A stretch of DNA of 64,000 bases from Pectinophora gossypiella (Eukaryota > Arthropoda > Insecta > Lepidoptera > Gelechiidae): contig NC_065425.1 in NCBI RefSeq assembly GCF_024362695.1, forward strand, positions 8,127,001-8,191,000, in the 5' to 3' direction. Under the pieces are notes generated by a model, which was not told the origin of the DNA, searched no databases, and saw nothing but the letters and a program-made list of their open reading frames with translations. A program made the position numbers and the translations under genes. This document shows positions 33,720-46,429 of this stretch, piece by piece. Position 1 is the first letter of the stretch. The number at the start of each line of letters is the position of its first letter.

Positions 33720-33834
33720 AGGGACTAAAAAGGACAGATCGAAGCAATTCATCTAAAAAGCAGTATTGCAATTTGACATTTGCGCATATAAAAGTAACTG
33801 CGCAATGTCAACAATGTGACCTTTTTAACCCCCC
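33720..33834. mobile_element. MITE, diverged copy of 32091-32230
   Basis: Shares 'cgaagcaattcatctaaaaa' and 'gacctttttaaccccccag'; the left terminus is worn. Confidence 0.7.
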
Positions 33835-36800
33835 AGATCTACTTCCAATCCAACTATTACATACAGCTTCTTGAGATGTCTAAAATACAAAACCTTTTAG
33901 CATAGAAGCCATATCCAAAACTACAATTCTTTATGCAGCACAAGAAGCAACCAAAACACGAAACATGTTTTCAGGCCGCCATTTAACAGGAATGACAATT
34001 AGCAATTTAGTCTCGAACTATTTCTAGGCATAAAGAAATAAATTCGCACAATTTCCACAGAAATTGATGGCACTGACCTCCGTTTTACCGTTGTTTTGAC
34101 GTTCCGTGTCGTGATCAGACAAACGGTTTAATGCAACTCGGCTGATAATTTGCACGACAAGATGTAATTTAACACCCTCATTTTATGCCACTGTTAATCA
34201 TGCCCGTGACATTGGTTTACATATCGCGCATGAAAACAAAAGGAATATCTTCGTAGAGAGCTGTAGAATTTGTTTTTGCAATATAATCGCAACTGAAAAG
34301 TGTCTTTGTGACGCTATGTGCTTGGTGTTCATATAAATCAAGATGTTTCGCGCGATCTGTAACAGTGACAAAGTGGATAAGTGCGTTGTTACTACCGGCT
34401 TTACCGAACATTTCTTTTTTAATACAGTTTGGACGATTTACTGTATTGCTAGAATAGGTATATTTATAGCACGATTCGTTGTTTCTAATGTAGATGAAGA
34501 ATCCAATGTTATTCAGTTTAATATTTATTGTAATATGTCCCATTGTGGTTTCCAGGAACCGCTTTAAATATTACTTAATATGAGTACGAGATAAAATAAG
34601 AAACCGATATTCTAGATTGTTTCTGAATAATTAAGAGCGATAAAAACACCGACAGTGAATGGAAATCCGGCGTCAGATCATAATCTGTGCATTGGCCTTG
34701 TCTTGCTTGTAAATACTGGTAATTTAAACCGAGTGCACTTATTCGAGGCTTAATGTCCTGTCAATTGCCTGTTATGATTAATTTGCAAATTCACTTGGAG
34801 TTTCAAGTCTCCTATGACAACCCTTAACTCCTTATCATAGAGTACAAAACCGTCAAATAAGTGAGACTATCAATCCAAGCTACTACCATAAGGACACCGA
34901 TACATACATGACATTAACATAGGAAAACATGGCGAGAGCAAAAAAGGTATAGTTAGAGAACGTAATCATGTATGCTTACCTACTGGAAAGGAATAGCAAA
35001 TGCTTGTCTCATGAAATTAAAATTTGCTGTAAAAGGCAATTCTGCGATTGGTCAATAATAATCAAAACAAACAGGCAGTGGATTGAATATTTCATGAAGA
35101 TATAAGAGCTGATAAAGGTATAACTGTACTAAGTAGTGACAGTTGACTGATACATAAAATACATAAACAAACAGCATATACATAATCGTACAACAACGGT
35201 TTTGATTTACCACCCCTCGTCAACCAGGACGTACTACCAAAAGAAATCAAAGCCTTAAGAAAGCATACTTAACAAGACCTTGTTTAAATTATAGTTCTTA
35301 CCATGAAAACGAATGTGTGTTTATAACCGCAATAAAGGGTAAGATTCTATCAAAACATCCGCATCAATCATTCGGTCGACGCAAACTACGCTGGCAGTAT
35401 GATTACAATAGCATTTCAAAACGGCAAATGGTCCATCGAAGACAATTCTATATTTGGACCCGTCAAGTTGTGAGAATGGAACCGAAGACGATCTAAATTT
35501 AAACTTGCGTAGTGCGTCTGAGCATGCTGGGTTGCCAACTGCACAACAAAAACTGCGTGCACGCATAGCATAATATATAGCATCTACCAGTCCATCCAGT
35601 TTTATAGATCTCGTTTTTATAGCTTTTCGGATACACATAATTAAGGTTCTGTCAGAAACTCAAGATGGATTAGCTTTTGCCAACATTATTTTAATTTTAT
35701 CACTGCATATTTGTTACGTTGTAATTTTGTAAACCCATATTTTATTAGTGTCAGATTGGAATCTTGCAAATCAAAGGGGTTTTTGGTGATTCATATCCTG
35801 CAAGTCAGTGAGAAATTATTCTTTGTCTTTGAAATTTTCGTATTTTTATAAAGATTCAATTTTAAGTTGTTCTTGTTTTTATAAAACGTATATATTTATG
35901 GACCTAGTTATATTCGGCGCATTTTTTTGGATTTTGTAGTTCTCTTTTGTTTCTGTGTATTTCCTATTGTGTGCAATACTGTAGCATTTGTTATGTTTCG
36001 TTTTATTGTTTAGATGCGCATGTCTTAGTAGACAAAGTACCTAATCCTAAACTCTATTAATTACGTTACCAACAATAACATTTTATTTCATATGCTACGG
36101 AACCCACCGAATACCAACAACATCGGTTGCTTAGCTGACTTTTTATAGGTTTTCGGGATAAGGAAAATATTAAATACTGCGTCCATATTTGATGACACGC
36201 ATATGCCTGTGTTTGTACACAGGTGGTGGTTTATTTTAAACAGACCCGGTTACAATACGTTCAACTTAGCACATGGCGATAGTAAGGAACTGTTGTATGA
36301 ATTGCTGCACCTGTTCCGTAAGACGAGGTTTTATTTCCTTTTTGACTGTTAAAAAATATAATGCTGCTTGTATTAGAAGTAAAATTTTGAGAGTTATTGC
36401 AAACAGAAGAGGCAAGATGATTGGACACTTTTAAAGACACCACGAAGCTACAAGAAAAGATAGGAAGACCAAGAAAAGCTTACATGGAACAGATTAAAGA
36501 AAAGGTGAACGCCGTGTCTCATAAGAAAGGCCTTTGATACACAAGACTGTAGAATGCTACACCTACAAGAGCGTGGCTCTTAATGATGATGATGTATTAG
36601 ATGTCGCTCCTCATTAAGAGACATAGAGCTTTACCTCTTATAAGTATAAAGCTCGAAAAAGTATTTTTGCAAAATTGCTGGTGTGATTTTTGTTAACAAA
36701 ACAATACAATAGACGCGTCCATTTTGAGGTATAAATTCGAGGAATATCACATGAGAAGGAGGATTTAGCTATAAGGCAACCATAGGTTGATTGGTGGTAC

Positions 36801-37589
36801 AAAATATTAATCGCTACCAGGAACAAGCCCTTACTAATGGTACACCTATTCTTAAATTCTTACTGACGGACAATATTTTTTTTCTTATAAGGCGTGAGCT
36901 TTAAATTTATTTTCTGATAAATCTTATATTTTTTAATATTTATAATTTAATATTCACACGAGTGAAGCTTACTTTATGTAAAAAAGCTTATTATAAATGC
37001 CTGGTATTAAATGTGTTTCTCTAGTTATTAAATAACTTGCAATGTAAACGGTCCACATTGATTTTCAAGGTGGGTTGCTGTTGCAGTTTCGTGTCACTTC
37101 TTCTCAGCCATAACACCTTGCGAAATGACGCAGATTCAAAAATGTTAAATTGACCTTCAACAAGTTTAAATCTATGATAAAAAAAATAAAAAATCATCGA
37201 ATAAATGGTTCTGATTTCTTATTTCTTACACAGATTTATCTGTATTATTTATATCACTGTAAACCTCATAGATATGTATAAATCCGTTGGTGCTTAGTTA
37301 GCACTTATTGTTAATGAGCCGGATGTGAACCTAACGCTCGCTCCATCAAATGTGTTACTTTATCTTCTCATGATTTTACACTAACAGTTTTGTTTTTCGT
37401 TTTCAGGTAAGTAACCATTACAAGGCAACTTCCGTTTTCTTTGATCGAGGTCGTCGTCACTAAACAGTAAGTCTTCATCTTAAAGTCGAAACCACGTAAG
37501 CGCTTTTTTTAAAAATTACATTCTGGTGTGATTTTCTTTAACAAACCCTCGGTTTCTTTCAATTACTCTCAATCCGCGCAAAAAATTGG
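33835..37589. other. Long gene-free stretch, possibly intronic
   Basis: Small open frames (for example 34217-34543 and 35321-35638 on the minus strand) lack domains or relatives in the window. The only notable signal is a recursive-splice-site match at 37392-37412. No SINE or MITE is obvious between 33835 and 37589, which makes this the least repeat-laden stretch in the window. Confidence 0.45.
37392..37412 (+). promoter_or_regulatory. Candidate recursive splice site
   Basis: A pyrimidine-rich run (tgtttttcgttttc) is followed by ag at 37405-37406 and immediately by gtaagt at 37407-37412. An acceptor fused to a donor around a zero-length exon is the ratchet-site consensus known from long Drosophila introns. 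There is no coding evidence around it. Confidence 0.35.
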
Positions 37590-37862
37590 GTAGTTTCCTA
37601 CGTCGCGTCGAAGATAAATTATAAAATTCTGATTAGTGAAGAAAGGCAGAGGTAAATGCGACAAAAACGTTTTCTTTTTTCTATTTAATTTATCTATGAA
37701 TTTTAATAAAGAAAAATGTAATAATAAGTGCGATATTTTGACACATTTTTCTATGACGTAACAGGTTGTTTTTTCATACAAATTCCATAGTATTTTCGTG
37801 TTTTGACGTTTAGTAAAAAGTAACTGATTTGACTTGTTGAGTACTAGCCTATTGATACCACA
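37590..37862. repeat. Dispersed repeat shared with the protease intron
   Basis: Resembles 10630-10885 and its duplicate around 18012-18265: 'acaaattccatag', 'tttcgtgttttgacgttta' and 'actagcctattgata' occur in the same order. The divergence is clearly greater than between the two protease copies. Confidence 0.7.
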
Positions 37863-38291
37863 TTTTTTACTTGGATTGAAACGAGCATGTCCATTGCGAG
37901 GTTTTGTTAAAAAAAATCTTATCCAGATATATTTTTTTTAAAAGGCGCTTACGTCGTTTTCACTATAAGACAACTTTAGTGTACTTAACATGTTAATTAC
38001 ACTTTCAAAATTACTTAAGTTTACGTCGGGGTCAATTGTACTGTTATGTGTGCACTGTTATGATATGACATAATCTTGTATTAACTAATTTAATAACATC
38101 TATGGTGATGTTGTCATTATGAGCAAAAGCTGTTTTGTGAACACGCATTATATCTGTTACTGCCCTAGAATTAATTTTCGTAGACATTAGCCCTGATTCC
38201 TGTAGACACCTCCAAATGTTATTTTAAGTTATACCTGTAATTTTTTACTCCGCTGAAAAAGAAAAAGACGGGTGATTGGCAATTGTTTATT

Positions 38292-38595
38292 TCTTCTTCT
38301 TCAATCGTGTGGGTTGTGAGGTGGAATACCAACCTCATCAACCCTGGTGTCAGGGTTATTATTGAACCGTCAAAGGGCCCTGACGTGATTCAAGTAACGA
38401 CTACGTACTTACATCAGTAAGTAGTAACCGGGACCAACGGCTTAACGTGCCTTCCGAAGCACAGATCGTCATACTTCTGGACAATCAGGTGATCAGCCAG
38501 CAATGTCCTAACCAAACTAGGGATCACGAAGTGATTTTTGTGATTTGTCCTCACCAGGATTCGAATGAGTGAATGATTGAATAACCAAATAGGCA
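38292..38595 (-). mobile_element. tRNA-derived SINE
   Basis: On the plus strand it runs 'cgtgtgggttgtgaggtgga', 'aaccctggtgtcagggttat', 'acatcagtaagtagtaaccg', 'accaacggcttaacgtgcc', then a decayed tRNA-like head. Better heads are seen at 44185-44514 and 63618-63845. Confidence 0.75.
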
Positions 38596-39180
38596 TCTCG
38601 CTGGTATGCAACCCTATAGCACATTTCATCGAAGGTAAAAATCAAATCGCAACATAACATAGCATCACGTGTATCCCTAAAGGGGTTGGTAGAGATGTAT
38701 AACATACTTTAGCACTTAACAACAACAACAAACAACAAAAGCAAATCGCTATGATCGGAATTGACCAAAAGGATTCTGCGCTATTCCGAATTGCAATAGA
38801 ATTATGTAAATCACATCTTTTATTATGACATTTGTTACCTGCTATGGATGAAATGGGCCTTTTGGTTTGTTACCAGGAACAACCGGTTTAATTACGTAAA
38901 CATTTATGTCTGTTTGCATAATAAAACCGTCTAGTTGTCAACCAGGAGTTTTGTAATATTCGGCTGTTGACTGTGGACGTAAATATTAGTTCTGAGAATT
39001 ATATTGAACGAGGGACCATATTAGTTTTGTTATCTAGAATATATGTTTGGATAAAGAAGAAGATAACCTCAAAACTTAAGGAAATCCAAGTCAATTGGTA
39101 ACATCAAATACCCGTTACTACAAAATACTTTCGAAAAAATCTAAAGAAAAAGGTCTAAGCGTACTAACGCGATCAGGGGC

Positions 39181-39331
39181 CTGTTTCATAAAACTTACAA
39201 TTGTAAATTACAATGACAATATGGTGTTCATTACGTAGCTAATATGAAATTGCAAAATATTCGTGACCACACACTCTGCAATGTACATCAAATTGACATT
39301 GTAATTTACAATTGTAAGTTTTATTAAACAG
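39181..39331. mobile_element. MITE with 40-bp terminal inverted repeats
   Basis: The arms 'ctgtttcataaaacttacaa' onward and their inverse ending 'aagttttattaaacag' match over 40 bp with two mismatches; total 151 bp. No coding capacity. Confidence 0.82.
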
Positions 39332-39374
39332 TTCCAGATCCAGGATTTTTTAAAGAAAGGCCAGGTCAAGAGTA

Positions 39375-39500
39375 CTCTAAACCGGCGAGCATGAAGACTT
39401 TGATGAGAATGGAAGATGCGAAAGTGGTGTGTCAGGATCGTAAGTAAGTGGAGTCCCGTGGCCTCTGCCTACCCCAAAGGGAGATAAGTGAGATTTTATG
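39375..39500 (+). mobile_element. SINE-like element
   Basis: Shares 'aaagtggtgtgtcaggatcg' and 'gtggcctctgcctacccc' with the tail family at 15130-15250 and elsewhere; ends in 'gtgagattttatgtgtgtat'-like sequence. Confidence 0.65.
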
Positions 39501-39530
39501 TGTGTATAAAATACTAATTCTATAACATAC

Positions 39531-39653
39531 TACCCACCCACCAACCCGCAGTGGAGCAGCATAGTGGAGTATGCTCCATACCCCCTCCGGTTGATTGAGG
39601 GGAGACCTGTGCCCAGCAGTCGGACGTATATAGGCTGTTTATGTTATGTTATG
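39531..39653 (+). mobile_element. SINE 3' part ('gcccagcagtcggacg' tail)
   Basis: 'ggagtatgctccataccccc', 'tccggttgattgagg' and 'gtatataggctgtttatg' form a typical lepidopteran SINE 3' end, closing with (ttatg)n. Other copies: 42276-42358 (+), 45496-45754 (-), 47603-47732 (-). Confidence 0.75.
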
Positions 39654-39945
39654 TTCATCATCATCAGCCCATTAACGTCCCCACTGCTGAGGCACGGGCC
39701 TTCCCTATGGATGGATAGGGAGATCGGGCCTTAAACCACCACGCTGGCCCAGTGCGGATTGGTGGTTATTAACGACTGCTAATGCAGCCGGGACCAACGG
39801 CTTAACGTGCCTTCCGAAGCACGGAGGAGCTCGACATGAAAACTTTTTTTTGTGGTCACCCATCCTATGATCGGCCTTTGCGAAAGTTGCTTAACTTCAA
39901 CAATCGCATCCCGAAGGCGTTTACCGCTGCGCCACCGAGCTCCTC
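39654..39945 (-). mobile_element. SINE, related to the 'accaacggcttaacgtgcc' family
   Basis: Contains 'cccactgctgaggcacgg', 'accaacggcttaacgtgcct' and, at its far end, a tRNA-like 'tttaccgctgcgccaccgag' (A-box region on the minus strand). It lies directly beside the plus-strand SINE at 39531-39653. Confidence 0.7.
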
Positions 39946-40446
39946 GTTATGTTATGTTATAACATACTAATATAATAAAAAAAAATTGGTAAAGAAAAGT
40001 GAATGGCATTGTTGCTTCCAGCAATTCCTTTCGGGCAACCGGAAAATTAGGTTTGTTTGACACCATTATTTTACTTCTATTCGAAGTTTAATATTGCCCA
40101 AATGGCCCTGACAGTTTATCCAGCCATTAGCTAACTAAACCAGGTTGCTTTTGTAAACGTTAACTTAATTAACATAACGTTATCGCATAGCTAAAAGCTC
40201 GAGTGACATATCTAGTCCAGCGCATCTGTGCAAACGCAAGGTGTCAAAAGACCAATGACAGTTGTAAAAAAAAAGAAACCGCAAAGATGAGCAAAAACAA
40301 CACTTTCGTCTGAGCCTTTGGGACAGAAAAAAGAACAGATGGGGTTCGTATTGCGGAAATGGTGTTAAAAATTCGAGTATTTATTTTACTGCCACTGAAT
40401 TCGAATTGAGTTTGACTTGAGTTGAGTTTGGTTGAGTCATAGATAA

Positions 40447-40760
40447 TTTATATCACGTGGTTTCCACGATCTGTGCCCGGTTTATGGGATAAAACTCGCC
40501 CCCTATTACCTAATGGAACTTAAACAGCTGGCCAGGAATATGAGTATAACTTTACACCTCTGCCGGGTCTGCATGATAACCGCGCCGCGCGGCGCGAATT
40601 ATGTTCAGCGCTTCGACCAATAAACGATACGAATGCTATCTACGTATTGATTGGTCGAAGGCCTCGATATAATTCACGCCGCGCGCGGCGCGGTTACCGT
40701 GCAGAGCCAACGGGTTACCCCTTCGGGACTATAGGTATGATGCTATCTTATGTTTTTATC
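40447..40760. repeat. Old dispersed repeat split by a GC-rich MITE
   Basis: The outer parts (about 40447-40570 and 40703-40760) match the protease-intron repeat at about 10880-11035. Between them sits a fold-back MITE (40571-40702), so this repeat was hit by the MITE here and not in the intron copies. Confidence 0.65.
40571..40702. mobile_element. GC-rich fold-back MITE, cleanest copy
   Basis: Arms start 'gcatgataaccgcgccgcgc' and end 'gcgcggcgcggttaccgtgc'; the centre carries 'tatctacgtattgattggtc'. Total 132 bp. Confidence 0.8.
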
Positions 40761-41402
40761 TTCATCTGTCCTACTTGTATACTGTTCTTATCTTGTGTGA
40801 TTTTGCAATAAAGTGTTTTGTATTGTATTTAGTATTCTTTAAATAGATCTTTGTTTTGCGTGTTTTGCAATAATATTCAATATTTTCGAGATTTGAAACA
40901 CAATAATACTAACCTAGATATGTGTACATTCATTTGAGTGTGCGTGCAATTTTATAATTTTAACGGTCCATCGTTTTTTCTGACACAGCATGTGTGAAAG
41001 TCCCCATTTTTTGTTCCGAGTTTTTGTGGTCAGTTTTTTCGCGCACCATTTTACAATTATGCTTTTGATTTCTAATAATATCGAATGGCATTCCTTCTTT
41101 ACAATATTTCGCTTCATATAGCTTTAATCTTGAGGACAATAAACTCAACGATACGCCAAAACCGAGTCACCGGCAACCTCGTCGTACAATTCAAATTGAA
41201 ATGTACGACAGTTAACTCATTTGGCGGCTTTGGCAACTTCACATTTCAAAATAATAAATAAAATACTTATTAGATTTTGTAAATTCGATAACTTCGCCGG
41301 CGACGTAGCCATGGCGATGGCGTCTCGCTAAGATATGGCCCTCAGGATCGAATAGAAATAGAGGACGCCTGGATGTCTTAGTAAATAAATATTAGTATAA
41401 TT

Positions 41403-41470
41403 AAAAATATTTATATGGAAAATTTATTTGTTATTCCTATAGGCACAAAATTTTCCATATAAATATTTTT
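41403..41470. repeat. Perfect 23-bp hairpin
   Basis: Arms 41403-41425 and 41448-41470 are exact reverse complements (arm core 'atttatatggaaaattt') around a 22-nt loop. It is AT-rich. It could be a small fold-back element or a transcribed hairpin. Confidence 0.85.
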
Positions 41471-41490
41471 TCTCAATTTGCTCTTTGACT

Positions 41491-41638
41491 GTACGGTCAC
41501 GATCGAACGTAATATTTATACACTTTAAAACCATGTCACATTAGCTTTTTTGACAAATAAAACCGTAAGTCTCGTTTAATGTTAAATATGATAGTGCGAC
41601 AGGGTTCTAAAGTGGGTACATATTATTCATGATTGTAC
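41491..41638. mobile_element. Tc1/mariner-type MITE
   Basis: Starts 'tacggtcacga', contains 'ccatgtcacattagc' and 'gcgacagggttctaaagtgg', and ends 'gattgta'; a diverged copy of 28146-28289. Confidence 0.7.
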
Positions 41639-43085
41639 ATGTGTAGTAATCTTTATTTTTACTGAAAAAAGCCTTTATGACAATATTAGTTTACATTGAC
41701 AAGTATGTACTCACAGTGTGACTTAATTATTATGATTCAACTGGTATCCCCAAAAGTTTAGAAACTGAAACTTTATAAAGTATCCCTTTTAGTCATCAAC
41801 ATCGAGGAAACAAAGTACTTTCAAATTCAATTATCTGATCGCTATTTCATAGGGTATAATAGGGTCCAGCTATTGCCAAGATATCTTATGCGCTATTTTA
41901 CTTGGAATGTAAGCGGATGACATAGATACTGGAAAGTTACAGACATAGCAAAAGCCGTAAACCGAGACTAACAGGAAATTACATCAAAAAGATACAAAAT
42001 CGCTTAGGAAATAGCGTTTTCTCGGTCAAACTCGATCTTGGCTCTCGTTTCCCGGTTCCGATAGCTCGCTTCCTGTGTCGAGACTGAAACGAATCGATCT
42101 CGTAAATAAAACGCAACCACAGACATTGCTGCCTCGTTACTCGACTCATCCTCCACTCGACACGGCCTCAGCAGTATTTTAACATCACAGTGGCCCTGAT
42201 TCCTGCAGACACCTCCTAATTTTATTTTAAGTTATACCTGTCATTTTGTTATCCGCCGAAAAGGAAAGGAAGGGAGTATGCTGCATACCCCCTGCGGTTG
42301 ATTACGGGGAGGCCTGTGCCCAGCAGTGGGATGTATATAGGCTGTTTATGTTTATGTACGGGTGTCACTTTTAAATCGATACCCTTAAATGGAAGTCTTT
42401 TTAATAAGGCGTAGGATAAAGCAGGGATATGAGACTAAATATCGGGAGTCCCCGTTATTACGTGTTTTAATTAGTATAAAATATATCGTGTAAACTGATG
42501 AGTTTAAATAAAATATCGATACTGTTCAAGTTTTTAACACAAATACTTATATTTCTCACTGAGGTTCTATAATTGCGTTCCTTGGCCATGGTCCTTGCGT
42601 GCATGAAATAGCTTAAGATTGTTTTTATAAGTGGAATTTTAATTTGTGCTTATTCCCAGCAACACTCTCACGAGTAGTATTAAGCTTAGCATATTCAGTT
42701 TTGTGAATTTAGTTAATTACCAGTTGATGTTAACGTTTTGTGGAACTAACCTAGAAGATAATTAGTTACGCCTATAATGCTTTTAGAGTTACAACTCTTG
42801 TGTGCTTTAGTGTGAAAGGTTTTCTATTCTTTCAATTAATGCCACGAATGAATTAACACCAGTAACTTCGAATTTGCTTTCTTATCTGATTTCCAATAAA
42901 TAATGAACTATTTGTCTATATGACCGAGAGCAAGGTAACCAGTCATCTGTCTTACGACTTATACCTAATGTAGCTGCAAAGTCTTTGTATAGCTTCTGTC
43001 AACTTGTGTCTCTCTCCATCATGACGTGTGTTGGGTCTGTCTTCAGATAAGTACATCTTTATCCCAAGCATTTTTCGCGAAAGCG
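41639..43085. other. Gene-free stretch with small repeat pieces
   Basis: A repeat with 'tgattcctgcagacacctcc' (42188-42270) recurs at 38183-38275 and, reversed, near 62800-62870. A SINE 3' part is at 42276-42358, and a fragment of the 12253-type fold-back at 42425-42475. No gene seen. Confidence 0.45.
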
Positions 43086-43870
43086 CGCCCCGGACATTTC
43101 ATATAAAAATCTCGTAGTATAAAAAAGCGCATTCCCCACGCTGGGCCCCTTACTCCTTTGTCGCTTACAGCCATTTAAGACTAAAGTAAAACCCCGAGGG
43201 GGGTTGTCGTCTCCCGATACGAATTGGTGCGGGGCGGAGGGTTACCGTTCTATTCAAAATTCAAATTCAAAAATATCTTTATTCAGTAGGTAACATAGTT
43301 ACACTTTGAATCGTCAATTTTTACATAACGAACGTCTCATCCGCCTAAAACTACTGCAGCTTCTCACAACCTGTATAGCCGGGGAAAAGAAGGTGCAAGA
43401 AAAACCTCGGCACAGGGCCCTAGACGTTCTTTAAAAAAAATAAAAATAATACGCAGTATTATTCTATATTCTATAACGAAAGTCATCAACTCTAGTACTC
43501 GCACGTAGAACAGTGAGCCCCGCGACAAATGAGCTGTATCAAGCTTCCTGTCTAACCGGACGGAGCTACTGTTTTACCGCATCGTCTAATGAGGACTTCA
43601 AGTCTATGATATTATTTGTCGAGGATCAGTTTATTCAAAGAGTTGGAAAAAGACAGAAGATCTTTGTCGACCTAAGTTTATTTGTAAGAAGTGTCTGGGG
43701 TGTGGTATAGTTTTAAATACACATAAGCCGCTATCCTTAGCGGTACTCCTGTAAGAGGGAAAGCGTGCGGACTGCGTCTCACTCGCACTTACGCTTTAGG
43801 CGGCACACGGTAAGAATGAGATTTTTGTATGAAGTGTCCGGGGTGCGGTTATGGTTTCGATTACGACTTT
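43086..43870. repeat. Dispersed repeat copies and a reversed LINE 3' end
   Basis: About 43086-43255 and 43690-43865 are two parts of the family with 'gtgtccggggtg' termini also seen at 325-545 and 26000-26470. Between them, about 43256-43430 ('aaattcaaaaatatctttat', 'cacaacctgtatagccgggg') looks like a LINE 3' end on the minus strand. Confidence 0.5.
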
Positions 43871-44184
43871 CTTTTATTTTGTGTTTTCTTAATTTTATTG
43901 TGAGAATTTACTTTTGTAGACTAAAAATATTCGCAATGATTAAGGAAGAATATTTTTTTAATATATATTACGTACGTATGAGTCACGTTACACAAACTTG
44001 AGAAGAAGCAGAATTCTAAACACTTCCACGAAATCTGCAGTGCATCTTCAATGTTATTGTTACCGCCATTTACATCGATATCTATATTATAATATTACAG
44101 ATATAGTAATTATAGGCCAATTTATTGACACCTATAAACATCGCTTTAGACATTAACAGTTACTTTATCTAAAAATCTGTCTGG

Positions 44185-44514
44185 TCTTCTTCTATGGGTT
44201 GTGAGGTGAAGTACCAACCTCATCAACCCTGGTGTCAGGGTTACTATTGAGCCGCTAAAGGCAGCTGACATAGGTCATGTAACGACTACTTACTTACATC
44301 AGTAAGTAGTACCTAACCGGGACCTACGGCTTAACGTGCCTTCCGAAGCACGATTCATCTTTCTTTCGGACAATCAGAAATGGTGATCAGCCAGTAATGT
44401 CCTAACCAAACTGGGGACCACATAGTAATTTTTGTTATATGTCCCCACCGGGAATCGAACCCAGGACCTCGGGATCGTGAGCCCAGCGGTCAACCACTGA
44501 ACCACGGAGGTCGG
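44185..44514 (-). mobile_element. tRNA-derived SINE, full copy
   Basis: The minus-strand head reads 'ccgtggttcagtggttgacc' (A box) and 'ggttcgattccc' (B box), a well-preserved polymerase III promoter. The body has the 'acatcagtaagtagta' and 'acggcttaacgtgccttccg' blocks. Confidence 0.82.
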
Positions 44515-45495
44515 TCGTGTCTGGTAAAAGGCCGTAAGTATGTTTATATAGAAATGACAGAAATAACATATACTTGTAACTACATGACAAGAAAATGCGC
44601 AAAATATATTCAAACAAACGTATACATAATTGTTCGACATTAGAATGCATGGGTTCGACCATTAAGAAACATAAAGTAAAGTCTCATACGTTTATGTATC
44701 TCAAAAACAGAGGGACGTCTGTCTGCCCTGAACCGAACAAGCGCGAAGAAACCTCCAACGATCGATTACATAACTGTTCCAATTCACTAGGACCTCGAAG
44801 TCAATTTCAATTAACGACAATTGCATGTCAAATCCTCACCTCATGCAAGTAGATACATTACCTACCACTTATGTGGCCGATTGTGGCCATTTGTGGCCCT
44901 TATCTCTAGGGCAGGGGAAGTCTCAATTCACCGCAATGCATTAATGGATATGTTCCCTTTGAGGCCTCTACCCGCACTCTTGAGAACAAAGTCGGCATTA
45001 GGACAATTTACAAGCGTAGTGTTGCGGGCAGGTCATCCAACTCTTCGTATACGCAGAAAATATCTTCTTGTTGTTGATGATTGTGTTAAACACATAAACT
45101 TAATGTGTATTTTTAACGTTATCCCCAATAGAGTAGGTAGAGCCACAATCAATCAAAGACAACTTTCAAACAAACAATTTTCAGACAGAAACTTATAAAG
45201 TTGTACACGAAAATATTTACTTATGGTGTCAACAGCTTAACGCACATAACAATTGTCTATCATGTTAGAAAGGACACAATCCCTCTGTCGGGTTTTACGA
45301 CACGCCCGGGAAGACAAGAAAAACTCCTTAGCGAATGTGAGTCTATTTGTTTATAGGTCAGTGTCTTTACCATAAATATTGGCAGCTAATGTTCCTTCAC
45401 GAAAGGAGTAAAACGACATTACACCCCCACGCGCTTTTCTCAGAACATAACTCTTGTTAACCACTCTCATCGAAACTCGAACACTGCATACATAA
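44515..45495. other. Gene-free stretch
   Basis: The longest open frames (for example 44821-45198, plus strand) show no recognisable protein features. A short SINE-type 'ccccaatagagtaggtagag' lies near 45124. Confidence 0.4.
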
Positions 45496-45754
45496 ACGTC
45501 CCACTGCTGGGCACAGACCTCCCCTTTATCAACCGGAGGGGGTATGGTATGGAGCATATTTCACCACGCTGATCCACAGCGGGTTAGTAGAGGTATTTTT
45601 GACGATTAATAGCCAGGAACAACGGCTTAACTTTTTTCGGACAATCAAGTGATTCAAGCCCGCAATGTTCTTACCAAACAAAGGACAGTCTTGTGATAAA
45701 CTCACAAAGTGATTTCGATATCCCCATCGGAAATCGAACCCGGATCTCCAGATG
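45496..45754 (-). mobile_element. SINE with 'cccactgctgggcacag' tail
   Basis: Contains 'tatcaaccggagggggtatg', 'gaacaacggcttaac', 'acaatcaagtgattcaagcc' and a B-box-type 'aaatcgaacccgg' at the head end (minus strand). Nearly full length. Confidence 0.78.
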
Positions 45755-46178
45755 GCACAGAGGCTGTCAACACACTGCATAGTATGCATACAAATGATAC
45801 CGATCAATTGCCACGATCCCACGTTATGCAACGTAAGAATGCATCGCATCGCCTATGTAACGAATGTTGCAACGCATGTTCTAATCTCATTGATAGTGTT
45901 AAAGGGTAATTATGATATTTATGATGTTTGTTCAACTGTTCAGGGTGATAGTGTTCTGGGAAATGTGGTTTAATTTAAGATTTATCATAGTAATAACACT
46001 TTGCGTAACATTGTGAGCCGGGTACACCACTTTTGTTTCGTCTATTCTCATCAAACTCATCATCCATCAAGCTCGCCAGTTTAGAGGACTCTTGATCTGG
46101 TGTTTATTTAAAACATCCTGGATCTGATCGCGGTATGTACGCCTAGGCTTTCCTCTTCCTACTCTACCACTTACACCT

Positions 46179-46335
46179 TTTTTTACCTTTGATGGGTTTG
46201 CTCTTGGCCCCAGACTTGCCCGAAGGCATTGACGTGGCCTAAGATGGAGCGAGCTAGCCCAGAAGGTGCCTGTTCACTCTGGCCTTGAAAGCACCCGGGT
46301 TATATGTATTCGAAAATACAGAAGACAGCAGAGAA
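46179..46335 (-). mobile_element. Truncated LINE 3' end
   Basis: Shares 'gatgggtttgctcttggccc' and 'agaaggtgcctgttcactct' with 1156-1320 and 13935-14090; the T-run at its left edge is the tail on the minus strand. Confidence 0.7.
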
Positions 46336-46429
46336 TTCCACAACCGCATCATAAATCAATCTTAGCATCAATTGTCAATTCTCGTCATCACTCCCACTCC
46401 TTTATCACACTATTATTCCCTCACTTCCA

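Noticed and set aside
34217..34543. 108-codon minus-strand frame
   Set aside because: No domain, signal or neighbour support; similar to other chance frames in the desert (35321-35638, 44821-45198, 45529-45849).
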